This document shows positions 28,229 to 37,310 of a stretch of 64,000 nucleotides of DNA, piece by piece. The position numbers and the translations under genes were made by a program. Where the stretch lies: positions 1,896,118 to 1,960,117 of the forward strand of contig NC_016627.1 of NCBI RefSeq assembly GCF_000237085.1, given 5' to 3'. Origin of the DNA: Acetivibrio clariflavus DSM 19732. Its GTDB lineage: Bacteria; Bacillota; Clostridia; Acetivibrionales; Acetivibrionaceae. The stretch's first letter is position 1. Each line of letters opens with the position of its first letter. A model generated the notes under the pieces. It worked only from the letters and a program-made list of their open reading frames with translations. It had not been told where the DNA came from and did no database searches.

Positions 28229-29020
28229 TTACCAGCTGAGAATTATATCTACTACTAAAGATTTAAACACAGCGAAATATTCCCGGATTACGCTGTTGGG
28301 GAACACTAAAGTTTCTGTTTTGGAAGGTATTCCGTAAGGAATAAAGCCATTTACCGAGGCTAAAACCTTAGATCTTGCCATATGGAAATCACTTGTGACA
28401 ACCAAAACTTTATAATCGCTTCTTCCGGTCATTTCATTGAGTATTTGCTTTGTATATTTGAAATTTTCCATGGTGCTGGTGGCTTTGGATTCAACTATAA
28501 TTTTATCTTCAGGTATGCCATTTGCCACAAGATAGTTTTTCATGGCTTCGCCTTCGGAAATAGTTTCTCTGAGTCCTACTCCGCCAGTTACTATTACTTC
28601 CAAATCAGGATGTTCTTTTAGGAACAATATGCCTTGATCCAACCTATATTGCAGAGTTTTTGTTACTTGACCATTTTTTAATCCTCCACCGAGAATTATT
28701 ACATAGTCCACATCGGTGTATGGGTCTGCATCAGCATTGGAAAAAATAAGTCCTACTACTACAACAAAAGATATTATAAATCCCCATACACATATTTTTA
28801 TTGTCCTTCGCAAAATAGTATTTTGTATTTTTGACAAGCTGAATATTCCTTTTATTTTTAGCACGTTATATGTTATTAAAACAGTTCCGGCCAATAGAGG
28901 AAACAGTATACCGAAATTTACTCCTGTTTCGGCGATAATTAAAATAATTGTATCCAACACACCTATTATACCTAAGATTAAACCAATATATGTTATGGCT
29001 TTATCTATCCATTTTTTCAT
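28229..29020 (-). CDS. YdcF/SanA-type DUF218 membrane protein
   Basis: 263 residues. About four hydrophobic segments fill residues 10-100, then a DUF218 domain: YVIILGGGLKNG (about 105-116), LEVIVTGGVG, SEGEAMKNYLV, and SKATSTMENF. ElyC/SanA/YdcF proteins influence envelope integrity in other bacteria; the activity here is unknown. The start has no clear AGGAGG site. Confidence 0.85.
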   Translation of the reverse strand: MKKWIDKAITYIGLILGIIGVLDTIILIIAETGVNFGILFPLLAGTVLITYNVLKIKGIFSLSKIQNTILRRTIKICVWGFIISFVVVVGLIFSNADADPYTDVDYVIILGGGLKNGQVTKTLQYRLDQGILFLKEHPDLEVIVTGGVGLRETISEGEAMKNYLVANGIPEDKIIVESKATSTMENFKYTKQILNEMTGRSDYKVLVVTSDFHMARSKVLASVNGFIPYGIPSKTETLVFPNSVIREYFAVFKSLVVDIILSW

Positions 29021-29386
29021 AAATAACTTCTACACTCCTATTTTTATAATCAAAACTGTATAAGCCACTATTGCGGCTATAGCAAAAATTTAAAATTAAT
29101 TTCTGGCTCTTTTAAAATGCGCATCGAAAAATATTTGTCAATATGCTTTACAATAAACCTATAATACATTATAAATTAAAATTACTTATAATGCGACTAC
29201 GTTTCAACTATTTTATAAAAATTTAATAGAAATATTATATTGGCAAAGGAAAAATAAAAAAGGAGTTTTTGGATATAACAGCGAATAAAACAGGTAGACA
29301 GGAATTTTTCGTAATCCGGCAAAGGTCTGAGTATTATTCCCATGTTTTGTTAACTTAATTTATCGATAAAATTTGGAGGTGCTTAT
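29021..29386. other. divergent intergenic region, nothing recognised
   Basis: It separates the minus-strand DUF218 gene from the plus-strand nuclease gene. The nuclease ribosome site is GGAGG at 29373-29377. No riboswitch or repeat is visible. Confidence 0.5.
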
Positions 29387-31012
29387 ATGAAAATAACATT
29401 TTTAGGTGCAGCAAAAACTGTTACCGGTTCATGCTGTCTGGTTGAAACCCAGAATACGAAGTTTTTGGTTGATTGTGGCTTGTTTCAGGGACAGGCAAAG
29501 GAAGAAGCATTGAATTCGGAAGCACTTCCATTAAATCCGGCTGAATTGGACTATATATTTTTGACCCATGCTCATATTGACCACAGTGGAAAGATACCTA
29601 AAATTTGCAAAGACGGTTTTAAGGGAGAGATATATGCAACTAAAGCAACGGTAGAACTATGTGAGATAATGCTTCCCGACTGCGGTCATATACAGGAGTC
29701 TGAAAACGAGTGGAAGAATAAAAAAAGGCTTAGGGCAGGAAAACCTCCATTAGAGCCTATTTATACTTATCAGGATGCATTGGATTGTATGAAGTTTTTT
29801 AAAAAAGTCAGGTATGGAGAAGCAATAAAAATTAACGACGAAATCAAAGTACGTTTTAATGATGCCGGCCATATACTTGGGTCTGCAATTATCGAATTCT
29901 GGATTATGGAAAAGGGTAAGGAAACCAAAATTGTATTTTCCGGAGACTTGGGCAATAGAGATATGCCAATAATTAGAGATCCATCCATAATAGAAAGTGC
30001 AGATTATCTTGTAATTGAATCTACTTACGGGAACAGAATTCATGAAAATAAAACCAATAAATTTGAATATTTCGTCGATATCATAAACGAAACAATAGAT
30101 AAAGGCGGAAATGTAGTCATACCGTCCTTTGCTGTCGGCAGAACCCAGGAAGTGATATATGAACTTAATAAGGAAAAGGAATCCTTCGATGGCAAACTGA
30201 AAAAGCTGTTCAGTATTCCTGTTTTTGTAGACAGTCCGCTGGCCATATCTGCCACAGAAGTTTTTAGAAATAACCTTGATTGCTATGATGAAGAGGCCAG
30301 AGAGTACATAAACAATGGAGACAATCCCTTGGATTTTCCGGGACTTCAATTTACCAGAACACCGGAAGAGTCGAAGACTCTAAATGAAAGAAGCGGCAGT
30401 GCCATAATAATTTCTGCCAGTGGAATGTGTGAAGCAGGAAGGATTAAGCATCACCTTAAACACAATTTATGGCGTGAAGAATCCACTATATTGTTTGTAG
30501 GGTATCAGGCTCAGGGTACTTTAGGTCGCAAATTGATAGACGGTGCTAAAAAAGTAAAAATTTTTGGAGAAGAAATATCTGTAAATGCTCGTATAGAAAT
30601 GATAGAAGGCTTTTCAGGACATGCGGATAAAGACGGGCTGCTCAATTGGATAGAGGCATTTTATAAGAAACCTTCAAAGATATTTATTGTACATGGTGAA
30701 GAGGAATCAATGACTAGCTTTGCCAGAGAAATTAATGATAGATTTAACATCGATACGATTATACCTGAAAAAGGTGAGAGTTTTGTAATTACCGGTGATA
30801 AGGTAATTGAGTCGGCTGAAATGATAAAATCGGAAATTTCCTTTAAACGACTTGCCATAATTGATTTGTTGGAGACTTTGAAGGAAGAAATTGATGAGCT
30901 TTCAGATATTATAATAAATGATTTGAAGAATGAAAAATCGGATGTTGAAGTGGATGAATTGAGAGTAAAACTTAAGTGTATAGAGAAGTCCATAGTTGAT
31001 GTTTTAAAGTAG
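29387..31012 (+). CDS. metallo-beta-lactamase/beta-CASP ribonuclease
   Basis: The 541-residue protein has the MBL signature THAHIDHSG (about 64-72), followed by the beta-CASP domain (SFAVGRTQEVIY, SPLAISATEVFR, SGMCEAGRIKHH) and the RMMBL motif (HGEEESM). CPSF-73-like beta-CASP enzymes cut or trim RNA; some act on DNA. The C-terminal ~60 residues are a coiled-coil extension. It is likely cytoplasmic RNA processing. It stands alone with a terminator behind it. Confidence 0.93.
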   Translation: MKITFLGAAKTVTGSCCLVETQNTKFLVDCGLFQGQAKEEALNSEALPLNPAELDYIFLTHAHIDHSGKIPKICKDGFKGEIYATKATVELCEIMLPDCGHIQESENEWKNKKRLRAGKPPLEPIYTYQDALDCMKFFKKVRYGEAIKINDEIKVRFNDAGHILGSAIIEFWIMEKGKETKIVFSGDLGNRDMPIIRDPSIIESADYLVIESTYGNRIHENKTNKFEYFVDIINETIDKGGNVVIPSFAVGRTQEVIYELNKEKESFDGKLKKLFSIPVFVDSPLAISATEVFRNNLDCYDEEAREYINNGDNPLDFPGLQFTRTPEESKTLNERSGSAIIISASGMCEAGRIKHHLKHNLWREESTILFVGYQAQGTLGRKLIDGAKKVKIFGEEISVNARIEMIEGFSGHADKDGLLNWIEAFYKKPSKIFIVHGEEESMTSFAREINDRFNIDTIIPEKGESFVITGDKVIESAEMIKSEISFKRLAIIDLLETLKEEIDELSDIIINDLKNEKSDVEVDELRVKLKCIEKSIVDVLK

Positions 31013-31023
31013 AAACTTTATTT

Positions 31024-31063
31024 TAAAATGCCCGATGCTCTTTTTATGAGTATCGGGTATTTT
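31024..31063 (+). terminator. terminator after the beta-CASP gene
   Basis: AAAATGCCCGATGCTC pairs with GAGTATCGGGTATTTT (G-T wobbles), with flanking T-rich sequence. Confidence 0.75.
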
Positions 31064-31538
31064 AATAATTACATCAGTTAATTTTTTATTTAAAAAGGAT
31101 TGTGTACGTATCTTCTAGCCCTGAAAACTTACAAGGGATTTGAATAGGTTGATACTAGAGAACTGTTGTTATAGCACAATGTATCCTCTTTTATGTTTTC
31201 TGCTATTTAACTGGATGGCGACATGGGCGGTAATCAGTAGATCGACAATAATTTTTAATGTTTAAGCTAAGGATAAAATTTATAATTAAAAATTCTCTAA
31301 AAAACTTTACTATATAATTATACCATGATCCATAAGATATGATATACTAAACTGGAAAATGTAGGGCGATAACGTTAAGATAATTCCGATTGATTGAATA
31401 CGAAAAGTAAGTTTGACAAACAAAATATTGGCAATTTGGTCAATAATCTGAGATAATAAATAAAATAACAAAGGATGGCAGAAAAAATTCTTATTTACTG
31501 AGCCGGGCGTATTTCCAATAAAATTGGGAGGAAAAGTT
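31064..31538. other. intergenic region before the accessory block
   Basis: No ORF, tRNA or clear repeat. It marks the change from conserved to accessory gene content. The next gene's site GGGAGGAAAAG lies at 31526-31536. Confidence 0.45.
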
Positions 31539-32210
31539 ATGACTATAGAAGAACAATTCAATTTGATTGCTAAAGAGTATGATTGTAATCGTAGAAAGTT
31601 TATTCCTTGCTTTGATGATTATTATGAAAACACTACCAAATTGATTATTTCCAATATCAATACACCGAGGCGCGTATTGGATCTGGGAGCCGGAACAGGA
31701 TTACTTACATATTATTGGTATAAGGAGTGTCAATCAGCGGAGTATGTATTAGTTGATATTGCCGATGAAATGCTGGAAATTTCAAGAAAAAGATTTGCCG
31801 GAATTGATAGAATACAACATAGAATATTAGATTATACAAAAGAGCTTCCAGAGGGGGATTTTGATGCCATCATTTCAGCATTATCAATCCACCATTTAGA
31901 AGATATGCAAAAAGAAGAATTGTTCAGGAACATCTATAATAAGCTGCCAAAAGGTGGAGTGTTCGTTAATTATGATCAGTTTTGTGCAGGAGCAGCTAAT
32001 ATGAATAAGTGGTTTAATTCATATTGGGAGAATCAATTATATAACAGCGGGTTAACGGAGCGTGATATTGAACTGTGGAAGGAACGCAGAAAATTAGATA
32101 GGGAATGCTCGGTTGAAACGGAGATTGAGATGTTATATAGATGTAATTTTTCAGAGGTGAAATGCTTGTATTCATATCATAAATTTTCTGTAATTGCTGC
32201 TATTAAATAA
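31539..32210 (+). CDS. class I SAM-dependent methyltransferase
   Basis: 223 residues. Motif I is LDLGAGTGLLTYYW (about 47-60), then LVDIADEML and ISALSIHHLE, the standard methyltransferase-25 core. GGGAGGAAAAG precedes the ATG at 31539. Small-molecule methylation is likely; the substrate is unknown. It starts a run of small enzymes of mixed type. Confidence 0.85.
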   Translation: MTIEEQFNLIAKEYDCNRRKFIPCFDDYYENTTKLIISNINTPRRVLDLGAGTGLLTYYWYKECQSAEYVLVDIADEMLEISRKRFAGIDRIQHRILDYTKELPEGDFDAIISALSIHHLEDMQKEELFRNIYNKLPKGGVFVNYDQFCAGAANMNKWFNSYWENQLYNSGLTERDIELWKERRKLDRECSVETEIEMLYRCNFSEVKCLYSYHKFSVIAAIK

Positions 32211-32355
32211 TAGTGAATTTGTTATTTGGCTTAAATTGCCTATCATAAATACTACCCAATTTTAATTACTCAGGTGATGAGATTTTGCAGCGTCTTAACG
32301 GCGAATGAATGGATGCAAAAAACACACAGAACATATAAAAACATGGAGGTGCAGA

Positions 32356-33105
32356 ATGATGGAATATAGCACTATTCAGTACAGACAGGTGAAAGACGGC
32401 ATAGGGTTGATTACCTTAAATCGCCCTGAAAAACGAAATGCTATAAACATTCAGATGAGAATTGAGATCTCTGATTGTTTATGTGAATTGGAGCAGTCAT
32501 CAGATATAAATGTTGTAATATTTACCGGAGCAGGCAGTTCATTTTCAGCCGGGTTCGATTTAAATGAGTTTAATAATCCTTCTATATTTGATGAACTTTT
32601 TGAATCTTCCTCAAAATATCACAGGGACATTTGGAAATTTTCAAAGCCAACGATTGCTGCTATAAATGGGGCGGCAATGGGTGGTGGATTTGATTTGGCA
32701 ACCCTTTGTGATATACGGATATGTTCCGATTCTGCAACATTTGGGCATCCCGAAGTAAAATTTGGTGCACCTCCGCTTTATACTCCTCTAAGGTGGATAG
32801 TTAAAGACGGTATTGCACGAGAACTCTGCCTGACAGGCCGTAAAATTGATGCAAAAGAGGCATTGCGAATTGGATTGGTGAGCGAAATTACAAATAGTTC
32901 TGAACTATTACAGCGTGCAATTGAAATCGGTGAAACCATTTTGGAAGCTCCGTCAGATACAATAAAATATATAAAGTCGTATTTTATAAGTAATACTGAA
33001 AAAGGATTTGAAGAATCTTTCCTTATTGAGCATGATAAGGCATTTCAAGAAATTTTACTGCCAAAAGCTAAGAATGGGTTTTCACAGCAAAATGGTATGA
33101 AATGA
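32356..33105 (+). CDS. enoyl-CoA hydratase/isomerase family protein
   Basis: The 249-residue crotonase-fold protein starts at ATG 32356 behind GGAGGT. Oxyanion-hole motifs are visible: FSAGFDLNEF (about 57-66) and NGAAMGGGFDL (about 97-107). The second acidic catalytic Glu of enoyl-CoA hydratase is not obvious in the FGHPEVKFGAPP segment, where the family usually has a Glu at the start, so the reaction could be isomerase or lyase. No other beta-oxidation gene is near. A decayed copy of its middle part lies at 34646. Confidence 0.85.
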   Translation: MMEYSTIQYRQVKDGIGLITLNRPEKRNAINIQMRIEISDCLCELEQSSDINVVIFTGAGSSFSAGFDLNEFNNPSIFDELFESSSKYHRDIWKFSKPTIAAINGAAMGGGFDLATLCDIRICSDSATFGHPEVKFGAPPLYTPLRWIVKDGIARELCLTGRKIDAKEALRIGLVSEITNSSELLQRAIEIGETILEAPSDTIKYIKSYFISNTEKGFEESFLIEHDKAFQEILLPKAKNGFSQQNGMK

Positions 33106-33172
33106 ATAGTTTATTTACTTACAAGTACTTTACCTATTTAAATAAATAATAAAACAATATAGAGAGGTAGTC

Positions 33173-33733
33173 ATGAATCATAAGGGTACAAAGACAATAG
33201 AAACCAAACGATTAATTCTGCGAAAATTTACTAAGGATGATATCTGTTTTGCATATAAAAACTGGACATCGGATGAAGCCGTCACCAAGTATCTTCGTTG
33301 GGCAACCCACAAAGATATATCTGTAACTGAAAGAGTCACAAATGAATGGATTGCATCTTATGAAAACCCTGCCTTTTATCAATGGGCAATCGAGCTGAAA
33401 AGTATTGGTGAACCCATTGGAAGTATTTCTGTTGTGGAGATGAAAGAAAATCTTGATATAGTACATATAGGCTATTGTATCGGCAGGAAATGGTGGCATC
33501 AAGGAATTACCAGTGAAGCATTTAGTGCTATTATACCGTTTCTGTTTGAAGAGGTGGGAGTTAATAGAATCGAAGCACAGCATGATCACAATAATCCCCA
33601 ATCCGGCAATGTTATGAAGAAATGCGGATTAAAATAAGAAGGAACATTTCGACAGGCTGATTACAACAATCAGGGAATTGTTGACTCATGCATGTACAGC
33701 TTGCTCCGGGATGAGTATTTTAGCCGAAAATAA
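33173..33733 (+). pseudogene. GNAT acetyltransferase with an in-frame stop
   Basis: The frame runs from ATG 33173 to TAA at 33635-33637, then continues in the same frame for 32 sense codons to TAA at 33731. The read-through end (EGTFRQADYNNQGI...) is the normal C-terminus of RimJ/RimL-type GNAT proteins, and a single TAT to TAA change explains the stop. The first part shows RLILRKFTKDD and IGYCIGRKWWHQGI (acetyl-CoA loop). The 154-residue product lacks the last strand and helix, so activity is doubtful. Confidence 0.85.
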
Positions 33734-33836
33734 AATCCGACGATTGGGATAGATATCTATCTGATAAAAGAAATATGAGGGGATACGGAAAGGCTAAAAA
33801 CATGGATAGTATAAGGATTTTTTTTAAGATCATAAT

Positions 33837-34580
33837 GTGTTCTTAATAGTGGAATTTGGATGCAATTTTATTATGCAAACAATAAGCTATTCATTTTACA
33901 AAAACGCAAAAAAGATGACAGATATTTCTTGTGTTCCGCAATTTATTCAGTTTAATGATACCTTGACCGGTTATGGCAATAATCTTGAGTCGAAAAATAT
34001 CAATAAGATTATATTGTTCTTTGGCGGTTCTAACTATATTGCATATAATTCGGTTGGTAAAAATTCCTCAAAATTTGATTACCCTTTTATTTCAGTAGAT
34101 TATTACGGAACTCAGGATAGCAGAGGTAAAATGAATTTAAAAACGATGAAGAAATCCGCGGAAGATCTATATGAATGGGCAAGGAATCACTATCCCGACA
34201 GTGAGATTATAATAATGGGACATAGTTATGGAGCAGGAATGGCAACATATCTGACAAGTGTCCGAGAATGTTACTCTTTGGTCATTGCTGCAGGGTACAG
34301 AGATATTTCAGATTTATATAATAAAATCATTCCCGTATTCTGGGGACCATTAAAGGTATTTATATCAAATAATATACGCACTTCGGAATATGCTGAAAAA
34401 GTAGAATGTCCGGTTTATATTATTGGATCTTCCGGTGATGAAGTTTTAAGTTTTTCTTTACAAGAAAAGCTTTCATGCAGTTTCAAAAATCCGAAAATAA
34501 AAATATTTGATAACATTGCTCATGAAGATTATTTTTACTCGGATGAGGTAATTAATTTTATAAACCAGGTAATAGGATAA
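33837..34580 (+). CDS. alpha/beta hydrolase
   Basis: The nucleophile elbow GHSYGAG (about residues 121-127 of the 247-codon frame), then SSGDEVLS (Asp) and AHEDYF (His) form the triad. The oxyanion strand is LFFGGSNY. The start is unsure: GTG 33837 has no ribosome site, and ATG 33873 has only a weak GGATG upstream. The upstream ATG at about 33802 is out of frame. It may be a thioesterase or lipase-like enzyme; the substrate is unknown. Confidence 0.78.
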   Translation: MFLIVEFGCNFIMQTISYSFYKNAKKMTDISCVPQFIQFNDTLTGYGNNLESKNINKIILFFGGSNYIAYNSVGKNSSKFDYPFISVDYYGTQDSRGKMNLKTMKKSAEDLYEWARNHYPDSEIIIMGHSYGAGMATYLTSVRECYSLVIAAGYRDISDLYNKIIPVFWGPLKVFISNNIRTSEYAEKVECPVYIIGSSGDEVLSFSLQEKLSCSFKNPKIKIFDNIAHEDYFYSDEVINFINQVIG

Positions 34581-34596
34581 TGAAAAGGACTATAGT

Positions 34597-34683
34597 ATGT
34601 TTACGTGTAAGGAAATTAAAAATAGACTTTTAGATATCAATTCTATTGTGATATATGGATATGTTCCGATTCTGCAACGTTAG
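34597..34683 (+). pseudogene. 5' fragment of an unknown gene fused to hydratase debris
   Basis: An ATG with AAAAGGA upstream starts a frame reading MFTCKEIKNRLLDINSIVIYG, then runs into the hydratase copy and stops at 34681. The first ~20 residues look like a genuine N-terminus (NSIVIYG resembles a nucleotide-binding beginning), so two broken genes meet near 34646. Confidence 0.45.
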
Positions 34684-34849
34684 GTTATCCTGAAGTTAAA
34701 TTTGGCGCACCTTAGCTTTATACTCCTCTAAGGTAGATAGTTAGAGACGGTATAGCGCGAGAACTTTGCCTAACAGGTTGTAAAATTGATGCAAAAGAGG
34801 CATTGCGTATTGGATTAGTGAGCGAAATTACAAATAGTTCTGACCTATC
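34646..34849 (+). pseudogene. decayed internal copy of the enoyl-CoA hydratase gene
   Basis: This segment aligns without gaps to 32706-32909 (constant offset 1940), with roughly nine of ten bases identical by eye. In the parent frame it carries two TAG stops (at the positions of Pro and Trp codons) and no 5' or 3' end. It is a partial tandem duplication that has lost function. Confidence 0.9.
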
Positions 34850-34853
34850 TATC

Positions 34854-34887
34854 GACTCGACTCATGTGGAGTGCGTCACATTGATGT
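34854..34887 (+). pseudogene. 3' tail fragment of an rlmD/rumA-like gene, 5' exon side of the intron
   Basis: The frame reads STHVECVTLM just before the intron and, after intron removal, continues with three codons and a stop at 36789-36799 (MSPL stop). HVEcVvLmS is the C-terminal signature of the 23S rRNA uracil-5 methyltransferase RlmD/RumA family. Only the tail is present; it is not a working gene. Confidence 0.6.
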
Positions 34888-35393
34888 GTGCGTCCAGCTA
34901 AGCTGGCAAATGCTAGCAGGTGAAAGTCCTGCAGTGGTAAAGGTAGGGCAGCCACTTAGTCAGTAACCAGCGTATGGAGTAATCTATGCGTTGAAGCGTT
35001 ACGGAATGTTCCGAAAGGAGCAGGCAAACTGGCGGGTTGTAACATAAAGTGAATACTGCCGCACCGTTATTGACATTCCCGAAAGGGAACAACAGGGAGT
35101 CGAGCTGGGACATCAACAGCGAAGACAGCAGATGGTATGAAGAACCCTAAATGCAATACCTAAGAACCCTGCGGTGTAGAGGTAGCGACACGTCAGGAAA
35201 GTATTTGCCGGAACTGGAGAGAGCCTACTTTGCACAGGAAACTGTAAAGAGGATGCATATAAGCAAAAGCGAAGTTGCTTTCTGCAAAGAGGCAGTCAGA
35301 AGTGCTCATAGTACCAAGGATTGTACAGACAACAAAACTGTGCATAGGGAAGGGGCACAACTTTATTCAAGTCTGTAAAGGAGGTAGGTGCCG

Positions 35394-36692
35394 GTGATTG
35401 CCGAAAAAGCTATAAACACCCATGAAAAAGTACGAGACTTCCAAAACAGACTATACCTTACAGCCAAAGCTGACCGAAAGAGAAAGTTCTATGCGTTGTA
35501 TGACAAGATATACCGTAAGGACATCTTGGAAGAAGCATGGAAACGGGTAAAACAGAATGGTGGAGCAGGCGGTATTGACAAAGTCAGCATTGATGATGTG
35601 AAAGCGTACGGCGAAGAAAAACTGCTGGACGAAATAGCAGAAGATTTGCGGGCAGAGAAATATCGGTGCAAGCCTGTCAGACGAACCTATATTCCAAAAC
35701 AAGATGGTAGAAAAAGAGCATTAGGAATACCTACGATTAAGGACAGAATAGTGCAGATGGCGGCAAAGATAGTAATAGAGCCGGTATTTGAAGCAGATTT
35801 TCAGCCTTGCTCGTATGGGTTCCGACCGAAAAGAAATGCAAAACAGGCAATGGACAGGATATATGAAATGGCAGACAAAGGCGGAGCATTATGGGTAATA
35901 GATGCTGACATAAGAGATTATTTTGGGAGCATCAACCATGATAAGCTGCTTTTGCTGGTCAAACAGAGAATAACTGACCGAAGGGTGCTGAAGCTGATAA
36001 AAGGCTGGCTGAAGGCAGGAGTGCTGGAAGACGGGCAATACAGTGAAAGTACTGTTGGTGCACCCCAGGGCGGAGTTATTTCACCACTGTTATCCAATAT
36101 ATATTTGAATTATTTTGATGTATGTTGGAGTAAGAGGTTCGGACACTTGGGAGAATTAGTACGATATGCAGATGATTTTGTGATATTATGCAAGAAGTTA
36201 TCTCAAGCAGAAGAAGCGTTGCGTGCTGTAAAATGGATTATGAAAAAGCTGGAACTAACATTGCATAGTGAGAAAACAAGGCTTGTTGATATGTATTTCG
36301 GAAAAGACAGCTTTGATTTTCTCGGCTTCAACAACAGATTTCAGCGATTCAGAAACAAAAGCTGGCAGTGGTATTGGACACTACAGCAGATACCGTCCAA
36401 GAAGGCTATGAAGAAAATGAGGGCTAACATCAAAGAGGTGTTTGCAAGTCCGAGCAAATTGCTGTTGAGCATGGAAGAGATGGTTAAGTTGCTCAATCCT
36501 AAAATCATTGGCATGAGAAACTATTATGCCAGACGATTTGCAAGACCATGGTTATGGAAGATAGATAAGTATATCAATTTTAAGTTTACCCGTTGGTACA
36601 ATCGGAAGAAACAACGTAACTATAGGCTAGGGAATGCTGCTAAAGTCAGAGAATTGACTAAGCAAGCGGGACTGGCAAGTATGTGCGGCTGA
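35394..36692 (+). CDS. ltrA: group II intron reverse transcriptase/maturase
   Basis: Two GTG codons (35388 and 35394) follow AAAGGAGGT; 35394 gives the better spacing. The ~432-residue protein has RT fingers (YGFRPKRNAKQAMD), the active site RYADDFVILC (Asp pair, about 260), VGAPQGGVISPLLSNIYL and the maturase X domain ending FTRWYNRKK. There is no HNH endonuclease domain after it, so it likely uses other means for insertion. The frame 35151-35378 upstream is intron structural RNA. Confidence 0.95.
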   Translation: MIAEKAINTHEKVRDFQNRLYLTAKADRKRKFYALYDKIYRKDILEEAWKRVKQNGGAGGIDKVSIDDVKAYGEEKLLDEIAEDLRAEKYRCKPVRRTYIPKQDGRKRALGIPTIKDRIVQMAAKIVIEPVFEADFQPCSYGFRPKRNAKQAMDRIYEMADKGGALWVIDADIRDYFGSINHDKLLLLVKQRITDRRVLKLIKGWLKAGVLEDGQYSESTVGAPQGGVISPLLSNIYLNYFDVCWSKRFGHLGELVRYADDFVILCKKLSQAEEALRAVKWIMKKLELTLHSEKTRLVDMYFGKDSFDFLGFNNRFQRFRNKSWQWYWTLQQIPSKKAMKKMRANIKEVFASPSKLLLSMEEMVKLLNPKIIGMRNYYARRFARPWLWKIDKYINFKFTRWYNRKKQRNYRLGNAAKVRELTKQAGLASMCG

Positions 36693-36712
36693 ATGCTGAA
36701 GGAAGAAGAATA

Positions 36713-36788
<76 letters not shown>

Positions 36789-37119
36789 CGCCGCTGTAAG
36801 CCTTGATTTTACTGGGTTTCCGGAATTACATCCAAGTTGTCTACTCAACCTAAAGGGCTAAAATACGTACATGGAATCAAATCGACGAGGTATTTTGGGG
36901 TAAAATTTGAGCTCAAAAATAGGTAGGGTTGAGTTGACAGGTTAGATAACAGGTATTTTTCTTAGGGTTGAGGAGACAGGATGGATGTACATTTAATGCA
37001 GGTATACTCATTTTCTGAAAAGACTTTATTTATTATGTATAAAGTTGTAATATGTTGAAATTGTTCGTTTCTTCGCATATAATGAAAATTGGAATTTTGT
37101 GTTCTGCGAGGTATTCATA
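36789..37119. other. intergenic region between intron and restriction operon
   Basis: Beyond the 11-base exon remnant (36789-36799) and the repeat cluster I see no gene. It presumably holds the promoter of the restriction operon, which I cannot pinpoint. Confidence 0.45.
36839..36980. repeat. repeat cluster around GTCAACTCAACC
   Basis: GTCTACTCAACCTA at 36839-36852 is inverted relative to 36924-36941, which itself recurs in direct orientation with two changes at 36963-36980. A further exact GTCAACTCAACCTA lies at 63754-63767. Purpose unknown; possible recombination or binding sites. Confidence 0.5.
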
Positions 37120-37296
37120 ATGGATTACTTAACGACAAAACAAGCAGCTGAAAAATGGAATATATCCCCACGCAGAGTTCAAGTTTTATGCGAACAAGGG
37201 CGCATTAAGGGCGCTGTACGCCTGGGATGGGCATGGGCGATACCTAAGGATGCTGAGAAACCTTACGATTTGCGTGTGAAAAAAGATAAAAAATAG
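37120..37296 (+). CDS. small helix-turn-helix (excisionase/MerR-like) protein
   Basis: 58 residues from ATG 37120 (GCGAGG upstream): MDYLTTKQAAEKWNISPRRV followed by QVLCEQGRIKGAVRLGWAWAIPKD. This is a winged-helix domain typical of excisionase or type I restriction-linked regulators. It lies 14 bases before hsdM, so it is co-transcribed and may control the operon. Confidence 0.8.
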   Translation: MDYLTTKQAAEKWNISPRRVQVLCEQGRIKGAVRLGWAWAIPKDAEKPYDLRVKKDKK

Positions 37297-37310
37297 AGGA
37301 GTAGAGTAGA

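Noticed and set aside
33800..33836. upstream ATG joined by a frameshift to the alpha/beta hydrolase
   Set aside because: Adding or removing one T in the run of eight T still meets a stop; no simple frameshift connects the frames.
35151..35378. 75-codon frame upstream of the intron maturase
   Set aside because: It lies in the ribozyme part (it overlies domain I to IV RNA) and has no start signal.
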